This document shows positions 1 to 6,613 of a DNA stretch of 11,102 bases, piece after piece; the first letter of the stretch is position 1, and each line of letters begins with the position of its first letter. Source of the stretch: Bacteroidales bacterium UBA1204 (GTDB lineage Bacteria > Bacteroidota > Bacteroidia > Bacteroidales > F082). The position numbers were made by a program, and so were the translations under genes. The notes beneath the pieces were generated by a model, which was given only the letters and a program-made list of their open reading frames with translations, was not told the origin of the DNA and did not search any database. The stretch is taken from NCBI GenBank assembly GCA_002310075.1, contig DBXU01000033.1:23335-34436 (forward strand), read 5' to 3'.

Positions 1-471
1 AATTTCCCTTACAACATCAGCAGCCAGATTTTCTTCCAAGTGTTGAAATACAAGGAACAAGTCGTGGAGGTGGTCGGAATGGTGCAGAAAGAAATGGCCG
101 AGCGCATGGCCGCTAAGGAAGGCAGCAAGACCTACGGCATTTTGAGTGTATTAATGCAGGCTTGGTACGACATTGACTACCTTTTCACCGTTCACGAGAA
201 CGTGTTCAATCCGCCTCCAAAGGTGAAGTCGGCCGTGATAAAAATGCGGCGCAATGCCGTCACCGACTTGGGTTGCGACGAGAAGCTGTTTGTAAGCATC
301 GTCAAGCAAGCCTTCAATCAACGTCGCAAAACCATGCGCAACTCACTGCGTCCGATGCTCAGCCCTGAAATCATCGAAAACGATGTCTTCAACAAGCGGC
401 CTGAGCAGCTTTCAGTAAGAGATTTCATCGACTTGACAAATCTGATTGGAGGGAATCACGCCCAGCTTTAA
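1..471 (+). CDS. rsmA: 16S rRNA (adenine(1518)-N(6)/adenine(1519)-N(6))-dimethyltransferase RsmA, 5'-truncated
   Basis: RsmA (KsgA) uses S-adenosylmethionine to dimethylate two adjacent adenines near the 3' end of 16S rRNA, a late 30S assembly step. The reading frame is open from the first base and begins with NFPYNISSQIFF. This is the family's catalytic motif IV (N-L/F-P-Y), which in E. coli KsgA lies near residue 113. About 110 N-terminal residues with the SAM-binding motifs are therefore outside the window, and 156 residues are visible. The following stretch (QKEMAERM, GSKTYGILSVLMQAWYD, VFNPPPKVKSAV) is typical of the family, and the C-terminal helical domain (RRKTMRNSLRP) is intact. An internal TTG at 40 is not the real start. 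The TAA stop shares bases with the stop of the convergent permease gene. The identification is close to certain. Only the missing 5' end is unknown. Confidence 0.96.
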   Translation, partial: NFPYNISSQIFFQVLKYKEQVVEVVGMVQKEMAERMAAKEGSKTYGILSVLMQAWYDIDYLFTVHENVFNPPPKVKSAVIKMRRNAVTDLGCDEKLFVSIVKQAFNQRRKTMRNSLRPMLSPEIIENDVFNKRPEQLSVRDFIDLTNLIGGNHAQL

Positions 472-1706
472 TTGGCTTTCAGCGAAAGGCTCTTTTTCCG
501 CATGGCATGGCGCACAGTAAGGAAGGCCGAAGTACATCCCACCACTAGTATGGTGGCGAAAATCAGTAGCACATCTTTCAACTTCAAAAGTACGGGATAG
601 GCATCCACGACATAGTTGCCGCCTGTGCCAAACTTCACGAAACCGAACTGTTGTTGCAAGAGCACCAAAACAATGCCCAACAGCAAGCCGATGATGCCGC
701 CTGCAACCGAAATCAACAGTCCTTCATTGAGGAAAATTCTCTGTATCAATCGTTTGTCGGCACCCATTGACTTTAGGATTTCAGTATCCTTGCGCTTGTC
801 GATCATCAGCATGGAGAGTGAACCAACCACATTGAAGGTGGCCAAAATTAGAATAAACGTAAGGATGACATACACCGCCCATTTCTCAGAGCGCATAATC
901 CTGTAAAGCGTTTCCTGTTGTTCTTGTTGGTTCTTTACGGTGAAATCCTCCCCTATCACTGCTTTCACTTCCCTTTTCACCTTATTAATATCCACATTCG
1001 GGACAGTAAAAAGCTCCACATTCGAGGCTCTATTTTCATATTCAAGCAGTTCCGAAAGCCAATCGAAAGGCACTAGCACCAACTTTTCATCTTGTTCTTG
1101 TTCGGTGGAAAAAACACTGCATACGGTCAGGACATCGGAGTTGAAGCTGTTATCTAGGCTCATCTGAGAAGCGTTGCCCCGTTTAGGCACATAGACGCGT
1201 ACCATCGCATAGGGATTATAGGCATTGATACCAAGATACCATGCCACACCTGCGCCTGGAACGGCGAAGCCATGTTCATCCCCGTCTGAGAGTCGCAAAC
1301 CATCCCCACTGAATACGGCCTCATTCAAGCGGTCGATACTTTGATAATCCAATCCAACACCTTTCACCTGACCAATATGTTGTTTGTCGTTAGCACGGAA
1401 AAGTGCATCTTCAGTAATGGTCGGGATTACATAATTAACACCTTGTATTTCTTTAAGTTGTCCCAATGGAAAAGCGGTCAAATCAATGGTTTTGCCTTTC
1501 ACAGCAGAAACTTGCAGGTCAGGTGTAAGGCGGTTGTTCATTGAGGAAATCACCTTCTCCAATCCGTTGAAGGCCGACAGCACCACGATAAGTGCAAATG
1601 AGCCAACACTAATACCAAAGATGGAAATCCATGTGATGATATTAATGAGATTGTGGCTCTTTTTAGCCACCAGATAACGGTTCGCTATGAATAGCGGTAG
1701 TCTCAC
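468..1706 (-). CDS. LolC/LolE-type FtsX-like ABC transporter permease
   Basis: This 412-residue inner-membrane protein has the MacB/FtsX permease layout of the lipoprotein-releasing LolC/LolE family. There is one transmembrane helix near residues 22-48 and a large periplasmic domain at about 49-276. Three more helices follow at about 277-301, 328-352 and 376-397. The stretch RKDTEILKSMGADKRLIQRIF (305-325) is the family's cytoplasmic coupling segment, which contacts the ATPase. By homology it would extract lipoproteins from the inner membrane, working with an ATPase like LolD; no such ATPase gene lies in this window. Translation starts at GTG (1704-1706), which overlaps the rbfA stop by four bases (GTGA), so it is probably translationally coupled to rbfA. 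Its stop overlaps the rsmA stop on the other strand. Family assignment is firm. Lipoprotein as substrate is inferred from the family. Confidence 0.88.
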   Translation of the reverse strand: MRLPLFIANRYLVAKKSHNLINIITWISIFGISVGSFALIVVLSAFNGLEKVISSMNNRLTPDLQVSAVKGKTIDLTAFPLGQLKEIQGVNYVIPTITEDALFRANDKQHIGQVKGVGLDYQSIDRLNEAVFSGDGLRLSDGDEHGFAVPGAGVAWYLGINAYNPYAMVRVYVPKRGNASQMSLDNSFNSDVLTVCSVFSTEQEQDEKLVLVPFDWLSELLEYENRASNVELFTVPNVDINKVKREVKAVIGEDFTVKNQQEQQETLYRIMRSEKWAVYVILTFILILATFNVVGSLSMLMIDKRKDTEILKSMGADKRLIQRIFLNEGLLISVAGGIIGLLLGIVLVLLQQQFGFVKFGTGGNYVVDAYPVLLKLKDVLLIFATILVVGCTSAFLTVRHAMRKKSLSLKAN

Positions 1707-2047
1707 TTGTCGGGATGCAGCAAGTTGTCAATGTTTTCAATATAATCCAGCGAGTCGTCCTCGATGAAACGTAATTCGGGAACCACTCTCATCTGATGAC
1801 GGATACGGTTGCCAAGCAAACCTCGAATGGCTTTAGCATTTTGAGCCACTTCCTCAACCACCTTTTTTTTCTCTTCCACACCGAAAACGCTCAGATACAC
1901 ACGAGCGTATGAAAGGTCGGAAGTGACATTGACCCGGGTCACGGTTATCATAAGTGAAGGCACTTTCGGCTTCAGTTCCTTCTGGAAAATATCACCTAAT
2001 TCTTTTAGCAACAGCTTGTTTACTTTCTCTAAGCGCTTACCTTCCAT
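1703..2047 (-). CDS. rbfA: 30S ribosome-binding factor RbfA
   Basis: RbfA is a small cytoplasmic KH-fold protein that binds the 30S subunit and helps mature the 5' end of 16S rRNA. It is needed for growth in the cold in E. coli. At 114 residues it matches the usual length. The N-terminus EGKRLEKVNKLLLKELGDIFQ corresponds to the family's first helix. Later features are the strand MITVTRVNVTSDLSYARVYLSVFG (33-56) and the segment RHQMRVVPELRFIEDDSLDY (83-102), which matches the conserved L-R-x-x-P-x-L-x-F-x-x-D-x-S/D motif. It is the first gene of a two-gene unit with the downstream permease, which begins inside its stop codon. A candidate promoter lies about 45 bases upstream. Confidence 0.95.
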   Translation of the reverse strand: MEGKRLEKVNKLLLKELGDIFQKELKPKVPSLMITVTRVNVTSDLSYARVYLSVFGVEEKKKVVEEVAQNAKAIRGLLGNRIRHQMRVVPELRFIEDDSLDYIENIDNLLHPDK

Positions 2048-2091
2048 GTTATTCAGTTTACAGTTGTTCAGTTATCCGATAGTTGGGAATG

Positions 2092-2099
2092 CAAAAATA
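2092..2099 (-). promoter_or_regulatory. Candidate -7 element for rbfA (TATTTTTG)
   Basis: Read on the minus strand this octamer is TATTTTTG, a full match to the Bacteroidota -7 consensus TAnnTTTG. It would give a leader of roughly 38 bases before the rbfA ATG. I do not see a convincing TTTG -33 box at the usual 19-21 base spacing, so the call rests on the -7 element and its position. Confidence 0.45.
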
Positions 2100-2150
2100 G
2101 GCAAATCTTTTGAAATCTATTGAAAAAGCCTAGTTTAAACTGAAAATGTT

Positions 2151-2158
2151 TATTTTTG
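2151..2158 (+). promoter_or_regulatory. Candidate -7 element for the subtilisin-like protease gene (TATTTTTG)
   Basis: This plus-strand octamer TATTTTTG matches TAnnTTTG and predicts a leader of about 24 bases before the ATG at 2189. It is identical to the rbfA candidate on the opposite strand. No clear -33 TTTG is visible at proper spacing. The intergenic region 2048-2188 contains nothing else I can name. Confidence 0.45.
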
Positions 2159-2188
2159 CTATTCTAAAACCATGACAAATATCCCCTG

Positions 2189-4264
2189 ATGAAATCATAC
2201 ATTAAAACCGCAATTGTCTTAGCCCTGATATTTTTGTCAGCACTTTCTTATGCGCAAGAAAAAGCAGGCACTTATGTGGAAAATGAGTTTATCATTTGGT
2301 TAGAGCAAGGCGTGGATGCATCAACCTTTGCCGCCAACTCCAACGCAGGAATTACGCCGAGCAGATTACTATCTAAAAGACTGAATATCTGGCTTTTTGA
2401 AATCTCAAGCAACAAAATGTCAAGAGATGAAATAATGCAATGTTTAACCAAGAATGCCGACGTGCGGATCATCCAAAACAACCATACGAATATTGTATTA
2501 CGCGAAGCAATCCCAGATGACCCTTACTATGACCAACAATGGGCGCCTGCCATCATAGAACTGCCACAAGCATGGGACGAATTCACCACTGGCGGGACAA
2601 CTGCAACAGGTGATACTATCGTGGTGGCCGTCATTGACGGAGGAGCCGATTGGACTCATGAAGACCTAAATTGTTGGGTTAACTACCATGAGATACCATA
2701 TAACAGAATCGATGACGATGGCAACGGTTATATCGATGACTATTATGGTTGGAACGCATACAATCATAACGGATATGTAGGTTGCAATAACCATGGCACC
2801 CATGTTTCAGGCATCATCGGAGCGGTCGGCAACAACGGGAAAGGCGTCTGCGGCGTGAATTGGAATGTAAAGGTTTTGTCCATTTGCGGGAGTTCGACCA
2901 ACGAGTCCATTGTTGTTGAAGCTTATGCCTATGCGTTAGAAATGCGTGCCCGATACAATGAGACCAATGGCGAAGAAGGTGCCTTCATCGTAGCCACCAA
3001 CTCATCTTTTGGCGTCGATTATGGGGATCCTGACGACTATCCAATCTGGTGCTCAATGTACGATGAAATGGGCGATGTCGGCATCTTGAGTTGCGGTGCC
3101 GGTCCCAACATGAACGTGAATGTCGATATGGTAGGCGATGTGCCTTCTACCTGTCCAGGTAATTATTTGATCGGCATCACAAACACCAACGCCTCAGATG
3201 AAAAATATGGGGGTGCTGGTTATGGCGTTAACAATATCGATATTGGTGCACCGGGTACAAGCATCTATTCCACAACGCCCAACAACGGGTACAACGATTT
3301 AACCGGCACCTCGATGGCCACCCCTCAAGTATCAGGCACCATTGCGCTAATGTATGCCGCCTTGCCAGAGGAGATGATGCAAGTTTGCAAAAACAATCCA
3401 GCAAATTTCTGTCTCATAATGAAATACCATCTTCTTAATGGTGCCGACCACCTGCCTTCTTTGGATGGTTTAGTTGCCTCTAGCAGGCGATTGAATGCAT
3501 ACGGAGCCATTGAAAGTGTTTTATTTGATAGCATTACCCCCTCACTAATCGGTGAGGTCATCATAACAGGCGAGCCTTTCTTCGGAGAGACCTTGACTGC
3601 CGAAACGAACCTAAGTTCCATACCTTATACTTCTGATTTGGGAGAATTAAGCTACCAATGGCAAAGAGACGCAACAGCGATTGAAGGTGCCAGTTATCCG
3701 ACCTACACCTTGACTGAAGACGACATATACAAGAGCATTTGCGTACAAGTCACTGCTGAAAACTGTACGGGGGCTATTACTTCGTCCTTTTTCGGTCCCA
3801 TCAAAAAGGCTGAGCAAGCCATGCCCGAGGCCCCTTTAATGGAAAGCCACACCGACACAAGCATCGTTCTTACCGCGATAGAAAACGGCGAATACAAAAT
3901 CGACGGCGAGGATTGGCAACAGTCTCCTATTTTCGAAGGTCTGTTGCCTAGTACTTCATACACCTTCAGCCAACGCAGAAAGGAAACAGGAACACATTAC
4001 GCCTCACCTGCAAGTCCAGAATCGGTGTTCACCACCATGCCTTATAACCAACTCAATGAAAATCACAGAGATACTTTCAAGATCTACCCTAACCCTTCCA
4101 ATGGCTCTATAACAGTGGAAGGCTCAGGAATGCTCATCGTCACAAACCTCTTTGGACAAACCATCTTGTCTAAAGAAATCGAAGGCAAAGACAAGGTGGA
4201 ATTATCACCTGGATTGTATTTCGTAAGACCAGGAACCAAGACGCAAAAAGTCGTGGTGGAATAG
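2189..4264 (+). CDS. Secreted S8 (subtilisin-family) serine peptidase with Ig-like, FN3-like and T9SS C-terminal domains
   Basis: This 691-residue protein is an exported endopeptidase. Residues 1-22 form a signal peptide with likely cleavage after SYA, before Gln23. Residues about 25-105 look like a subtilisin propeptide. The catalytic triad is readable: Asp150 (VVAVIDGG), His202 (NNHGTHVSG) and Ser375 (GTSMATPQ). The insert IDDDGNGYIDD (174-184) is a common calcium-binding-like loop in Bacteroidota S8 enzymes. The oxyanion Asn is probably N307 in CGAGPN, where classical subtilisins have AGN. Residues about 455-535 resemble a bacterial Ig-like module (GETLTAETN...SYQWQRDATAIEGASYPTYTLT). Residues about 548-616 resemble an FN3-like module ending STSYTFSQRRKETGTHYASPAS. 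The end, with YPNPSNGS at 633-640 and GLYFVR at 675-680, is a type A T9SS sorting domain, so surface display or release is expected. There are twelve cysteines. The substrate is unknown. It could feed on dietary or host protein or process surface proteins. Confidence 0.9.
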   Translation: MKSYIKTAIVLALIFLSALSYAQEKAGTYVENEFIIWLEQGVDASTFAANSNAGITPSRLLSKRLNIWLFEISSNKMSRDEIMQCLTKNADVRIIQNNHTNIVLREAIPDDPYYDQQWAPAIIELPQAWDEFTTGGTTATGDTIVVAVIDGGADWTHEDLNCWVNYHEIPYNRIDDDGNGYIDDYYGWNAYNHNGYVGCNNHGTHVSGIIGAVGNNGKGVCGVNWNVKVLSICGSSTNESIVVEAYAYALEMRARYNETNGEEGAFIVATNSSFGVDYGDPDDYPIWCSMYDEMGDVGILSCGAGPNMNVNVDMVGDVPSTCPGNYLIGITNTNASDEKYGGAGYGVNNIDIGAPGTSIYSTTPNNGYNDLTGTSMATPQVSGTIALMYAALPEEMMQVCKNNPANFCLIMKYHLLNGADHLPSLDGLVASSRRLNAYGAIESVLFDSITPSLIGEVIITGEPFFGETLTAETNLSSIPYTSDLGELSYQWQRDATAIEGASYPTYTLTEDDIYKSICVQVTAENCTGAITSSFFGPIKKAEQAMPEAPLMESHTDTSIVLTAIENGEYKIDGEDWQQSPIFEGLLPSTSYTFSQRRKETGTHYASPASPESVFTTMPYNQLNENHRDTFKIYPNPSNGSITVEGSGMLIVTNLFGQTILSKEIEGKDKVELSPGLYFVRPGTKTQKVVVE

Positions 4265-4268
4265 TCTG

Positions 4269-4721
4269 TTATTCCTTTCGTTTCGAATCCATGATAATGG
4301 TCACTGGACCATCATTCAGCAATTCTACGGCCATCATGGCACCAAATTCACCGCTTTGTACTTCGCGACCTGAAATTTCCGCAAGTCGTTTCAGAAATCT
4401 TTCATACAAAGGGATAGCCTGTTCGGGGCGGGCAGCACGAATGAAACTCGGGCGGTTGCCTTTCTTAGTCAAGGCATGAAGGGTAAACTGACTCACCACG
4501 AGGAAAGACCCTCCCACCTGATTAATGTCAAGGTTCATCGAATCAGTGTCGTCGTCAAAAATGCGAAGTTTGGTGAGTTTCTGGCAAAGCCATTCAATAT
4601 CTTCCTCATCATCGGCTTCCTCAATGCCAAGCAAAATCAACATGCCTAGTCCAATTTCAGACTTCACCTTGCCGCCAATGGTGACGGAAGCATGGGTAAC
4701 GCGTTGTGCAACAATTCTCAT
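4269..4721 (-). CDS. dtd: D-aminoacyl-tRNA deacylase (D-Tyr-tRNA deacylase)
   Basis: Dtd hydrolyses D-amino acids, and mischarged glycine, from tRNA, acting as a chirality checkpoint in the cytoplasm. The 150-residue length is standard. All signature elements are present: the N-terminus MRIVAQRVTHASVTI, the active-site motif SQFTL (77-81), the stretch NRPSF (89-93), SGEFGAMM (123-130) and NDGPVTI (136-142), whose Gly-Pro forms the cross-subunit chiral proofreading motif. It is the last gene of the amn-holA-dtd unit, starting 34 bases after the holA stop. Its stop lies four bases from that of the convergent protease gene. The identification is firm. Confidence 0.96.
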   Translation of the reverse strand: MRIVAQRVTHASVTIGGKVKSEIGLGMLILLGIEEADDEEDIEWLCQKLTKLRIFDDDTDSMNLDINQVGGSFLVVSQFTLHALTKKGNRPSFIRAARPEQAIPLYERFLKRLAEISGREVQSGEFGAMMAVELLNDGPVTIIMDSKRKE

Positions 4722-4755
4722 AAGTCAAGATCCGTGAGCCCGTCGAGGGGCTGAT

Positions 4756-5757
4756 TCAACAATGCATTATTTTAAAAATCATTTCGCGATACAAATCCTT
4801 TTCGCTGACTTCGCCACTCTTGTAACCTTTAGACTTCATATCGAATTCTCGCAAAATAGAGATGCATCGGATACAAGCACCGGGCGAATAATTCCGTGCA
4901 GCTAGCTGATAGTCCTTTACAAAAAAGGGATTCACCCCCAACACACTGGCCAATGCACCTTGTGATTTATCTGTGGCGAAATGAAGCTTAAGAATCTTGG
5001 TAAAATAACCGTATAGCGTTATCGCTGTTACCAACAATGGGTTGTCTTTCCCATTGTCGCCAAAATAATTCACGATGCGGTTCGCTTTTAGTACATCGCG
5101 GCTGCCGATGGCATTCTGCAATTCGAAGACGTTGTAATCTTTAGAGATGCCAATATTGCGCTCCACATCAGCATCATCGATACTCTTGTTTTTCGGTAGG
5201 GCAATGATGAGTTTTTTTAATTCATTAGTGATTTTGTGGAGGTCGGTACCGAGAAAATCGGCCAACATCTGGGTAGCTTTGGGCGTGATTGAATAACCCT
5301 CAGCCATCAAGTAGTTTTGAATCCATCCAGGAATGTTGCTATCATACAGCTTCTTCGATTCAAACCAGACGCCTTTCTTGTCGATCTTTTTGGCAAGTGT
5401 CTTGCGCTTGTCAAACTTCTTATACTTATAGGCAAAAACAAGAAGTGTGGTCTCAGGGATGGTATCGAGATAGGCTTCAAAAGTCTCCAAGTTCTTCACG
5501 TCCTGGGCTTCCTTGACGATAACCACCATGCGTTCTCCCATCATCGGGAAGCTGCGGGCATGGTTGGCAATAGTCTCCACGTCCACATCGCGGCCATAAA
5601 GCACGATTTGGTTGAAAGCGCGGTCGGCCTCGTCCAAGGCTTCGTTCTCGATGGTGTCCGAAATCATGTCTATGAAATAGGGTTCTTCGCCCGTCAGGAA
5701 ATAGACAGGTGCGAAGTTTTTCTTGTGGATCTCAGAAAGAATCTGCTCGTAAGTCAT
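4756..5757 (-). CDS. holA: DNA polymerase III subunit delta
   Basis: HolA is the clamp-loader subunit that opens the beta sliding clamp. The 333-residue protein has the family's degenerate P-loop region LTGEEPYFIDMISD (21-34), lacking a functional Walker A lysine as is normal for delta. An AAA+-like N-terminal region extends to about residue 140. It continues with the lid segment FLGTDLHKITNELKKLI (168-184) and the collar-type helical domain from about 210 (VFELQNAIGSRDVLKANRIV, then LLVTAITLYGYFTKILKLH). The match to Bacteroidota HolA is clear although delta is poorly conserved overall. Its ATG shares one base with the amn stop (TGATG on the minus strand), so translation by reinitiation after amn is likely. 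Confidence 0.92.
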   Translation of the reverse strand: MTYEQILSEIHKKNFAPVYFLTGEEPYFIDMISDTIENEALDEADRAFNQIVLYGRDVDVETIANHARSFPMMGERMVVIVKEAQDVKNLETFEAYLDTIPETTLLVFAYKYKKFDKRKTLAKKIDKKGVWFESKKLYDSNIPGWIQNYLMAEGYSITPKATQMLADFLGTDLHKITNELKKLIIALPKNKSIDDADVERNIGISKDYNVFELQNAIGSRDVLKANRIVNYFGDNGKDNPLLVTAITLYGYFTKILKLHFATDKSQGALASVLGVNPFFVKDYQLAARNYSPGACIRCISILREFDMKSKGYKSGEVSEKDLYREMIFKIMHC

Positions 5758-6527
5758 CAGAACTTCAAATGCTTGACGGTGATACCGTTATTGATCAATT
5801 GGCGTAGCGAGTCGATGCCGATGCGCAAATGTTCGCCGACATAGTTCTTGCTCACCTTCTTATCACTCTCCTCAGTCTTCACCCCTTCAGGTACCATGGG
5901 GTTATCAGACACCAGCAACAATGCGCCTGTTGGGATTTCGTTATGGAAGCCGACCGTGAATATAGTCGCTGTCTCCATGTCGACTGCCATGCAACGGATT
6001 TTGCGAAGGTAATCCTTGAAATCGTCATCATGTTCCCACACGCGACGGTTGGTAGTGTACACCGTCCCCGTCCAATAATCGCGTCCATAGTCGCGAATGG
6101 TTGTGGAAATAGCTTTTTCTAGACTGAATGCGGGCAAGGCGGGAACTTCAGGCGGGAAATAGTCGTTGGAAGTACCTTCACCGCGGATGGCCGCAATAGG
6201 CAATATCAAATCACCGACCTTATTGATTCTCTTGATACCGCCACATTTGCCGAGAAACAGCACTGCTTTAGGCTGGATGGCGCTCAGTAGGTCCATGATG
6301 GTGGCGGCGTTTGCACTACCCATGCTGAAGTTTATGATGGTGATTTCTCCATCGGTGGCGCAAGGCATGGAACGGTCGCGCCCCACAACCTCAACGCCTT
6401 GCCATTCAGCGAAACGATCGACATAATTCTGGAAATTGGTCAACAGGATGTATTTACCGAACTTATCCAAAGGCAAACCTGTATAACGCGGCAGCCAGTT
6501 TTCTACTATTTCTCGCTTGGTCTTCAT
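5757..6527 (-). CDS. amn: AMP nucleosidase, short Bacteroidota form
   Basis: AMP nucleosidase cleaves AMP to adenine and ribose 5-phosphate and so helps set the adenylate pool. The 256 residues form a nucleoside-phosphorylase-type fold. Visible motifs are INFSMGSANAATIMD (65-79), LGKCGGIKR (92-100), the AMN-specific loop GEGTSNDYFPPEVP (116-129), VDMETATIF (182-190) with the ribose-binding Met-Glu, and SDNPMVPEGVKTEESDKKV (207-225). E. coli Amn is about 480 residues with an N-terminal regulatory domain. That domain is absent here, as in other Bacteroidota homologues, so the E. coli style of ATP/phosphate regulation may not apply. It is the promoter-proximal gene of the amn-holA-dtd unit. A related phosphorylase activity cannot be excluded from sequence alone, but the AMN-type loop supports the call. 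Confidence 0.88.
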   Translation of the reverse strand: MKTKREIVENWLPRYTGLPLDKFGKYILLTNFQNYVDRFAEWQGVEVVGRDRSMPCATDGEITIINFSMGSANAATIMDLLSAIQPKAVLFLGKCGGIKRINKVGDLILPIAAIRGEGTSNDYFPPEVPALPAFSLEKAISTTIRDYGRDYWTGTVYTTNRRVWEHDDDFKDYLRKIRCMAVDMETATIFTVGFHNEIPTGALLLVSDNPMVPEGVKTEESDKKVSKNYVGEHLRIGIDSLRQLINNGITVKHLKF

Positions 6528-6546
6528 TTTCTGTCTTTTATTTGCG

Positions 6547-6554
6547 CAAAGATA
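6547..6554 (-). promoter_or_regulatory. Candidate -7 element for amn-holA-dtd (TATCTTTG)
   Basis: The minus-strand octamer TATCTTTG fits TAnnTTTG and lies about 20 bases upstream of the amn ATG, implying a leader of roughly 13 bases. No -33 TTTG at standard spacing is obvious. Confidence 0.5.
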
Positions 6555-6576
6555 GAAAATCTATTTGAATTGTGTG

Positions 6577-6584
6577 TATCTTTG
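6577..6584 (+). promoter_or_regulatory. Candidate -7 element for the 25-residue-repeat protein gene (TATCTTTG)
   Basis: The plus-strand octamer TATCTTTG fits TAnnTTTG and predicts transcription from about 6591. That excludes the upstream in-frame ATG at 6572, which would lie before the transcript start, and favours the ATG at 6614. It is an inverted duplicate of the amn -7 element, 22 bases away. A TTTG at 6564-6567 is too close to act as a -33 box. Confidence 0.5.
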
Positions 6585-6613
6585 CCTTGAAATCGAAGAA
6601 TGTACTAAGCCCA

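Noticed and set aside
3325..3621. 98-codon minus-strand frame inside the protease gene
   Set aside because: It overlaps the catalytic Ser motif and following domain of the protease on the opposite strand and has no independent support.
4265..4268. Terminator between the protease and dtd genes
   Set aside because: Only four bases separate the stops and no stem-loop with a T tract can be formed there by eye.
5317..5844. 175-codon plus-strand open frame opposite holA
   Set aside because: It lies wholly antisense to the well-supported holA and amn genes, has no recognisable domain and lacks a promoter; it is a shadow of codon bias.
6572..6613. Upstream ATG giving a 14-residue longer start for the repeat protein
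   Set aside because: The -7 promoter element at 6577-6584 lies inside this extension, so the transcript would start after the ATG.
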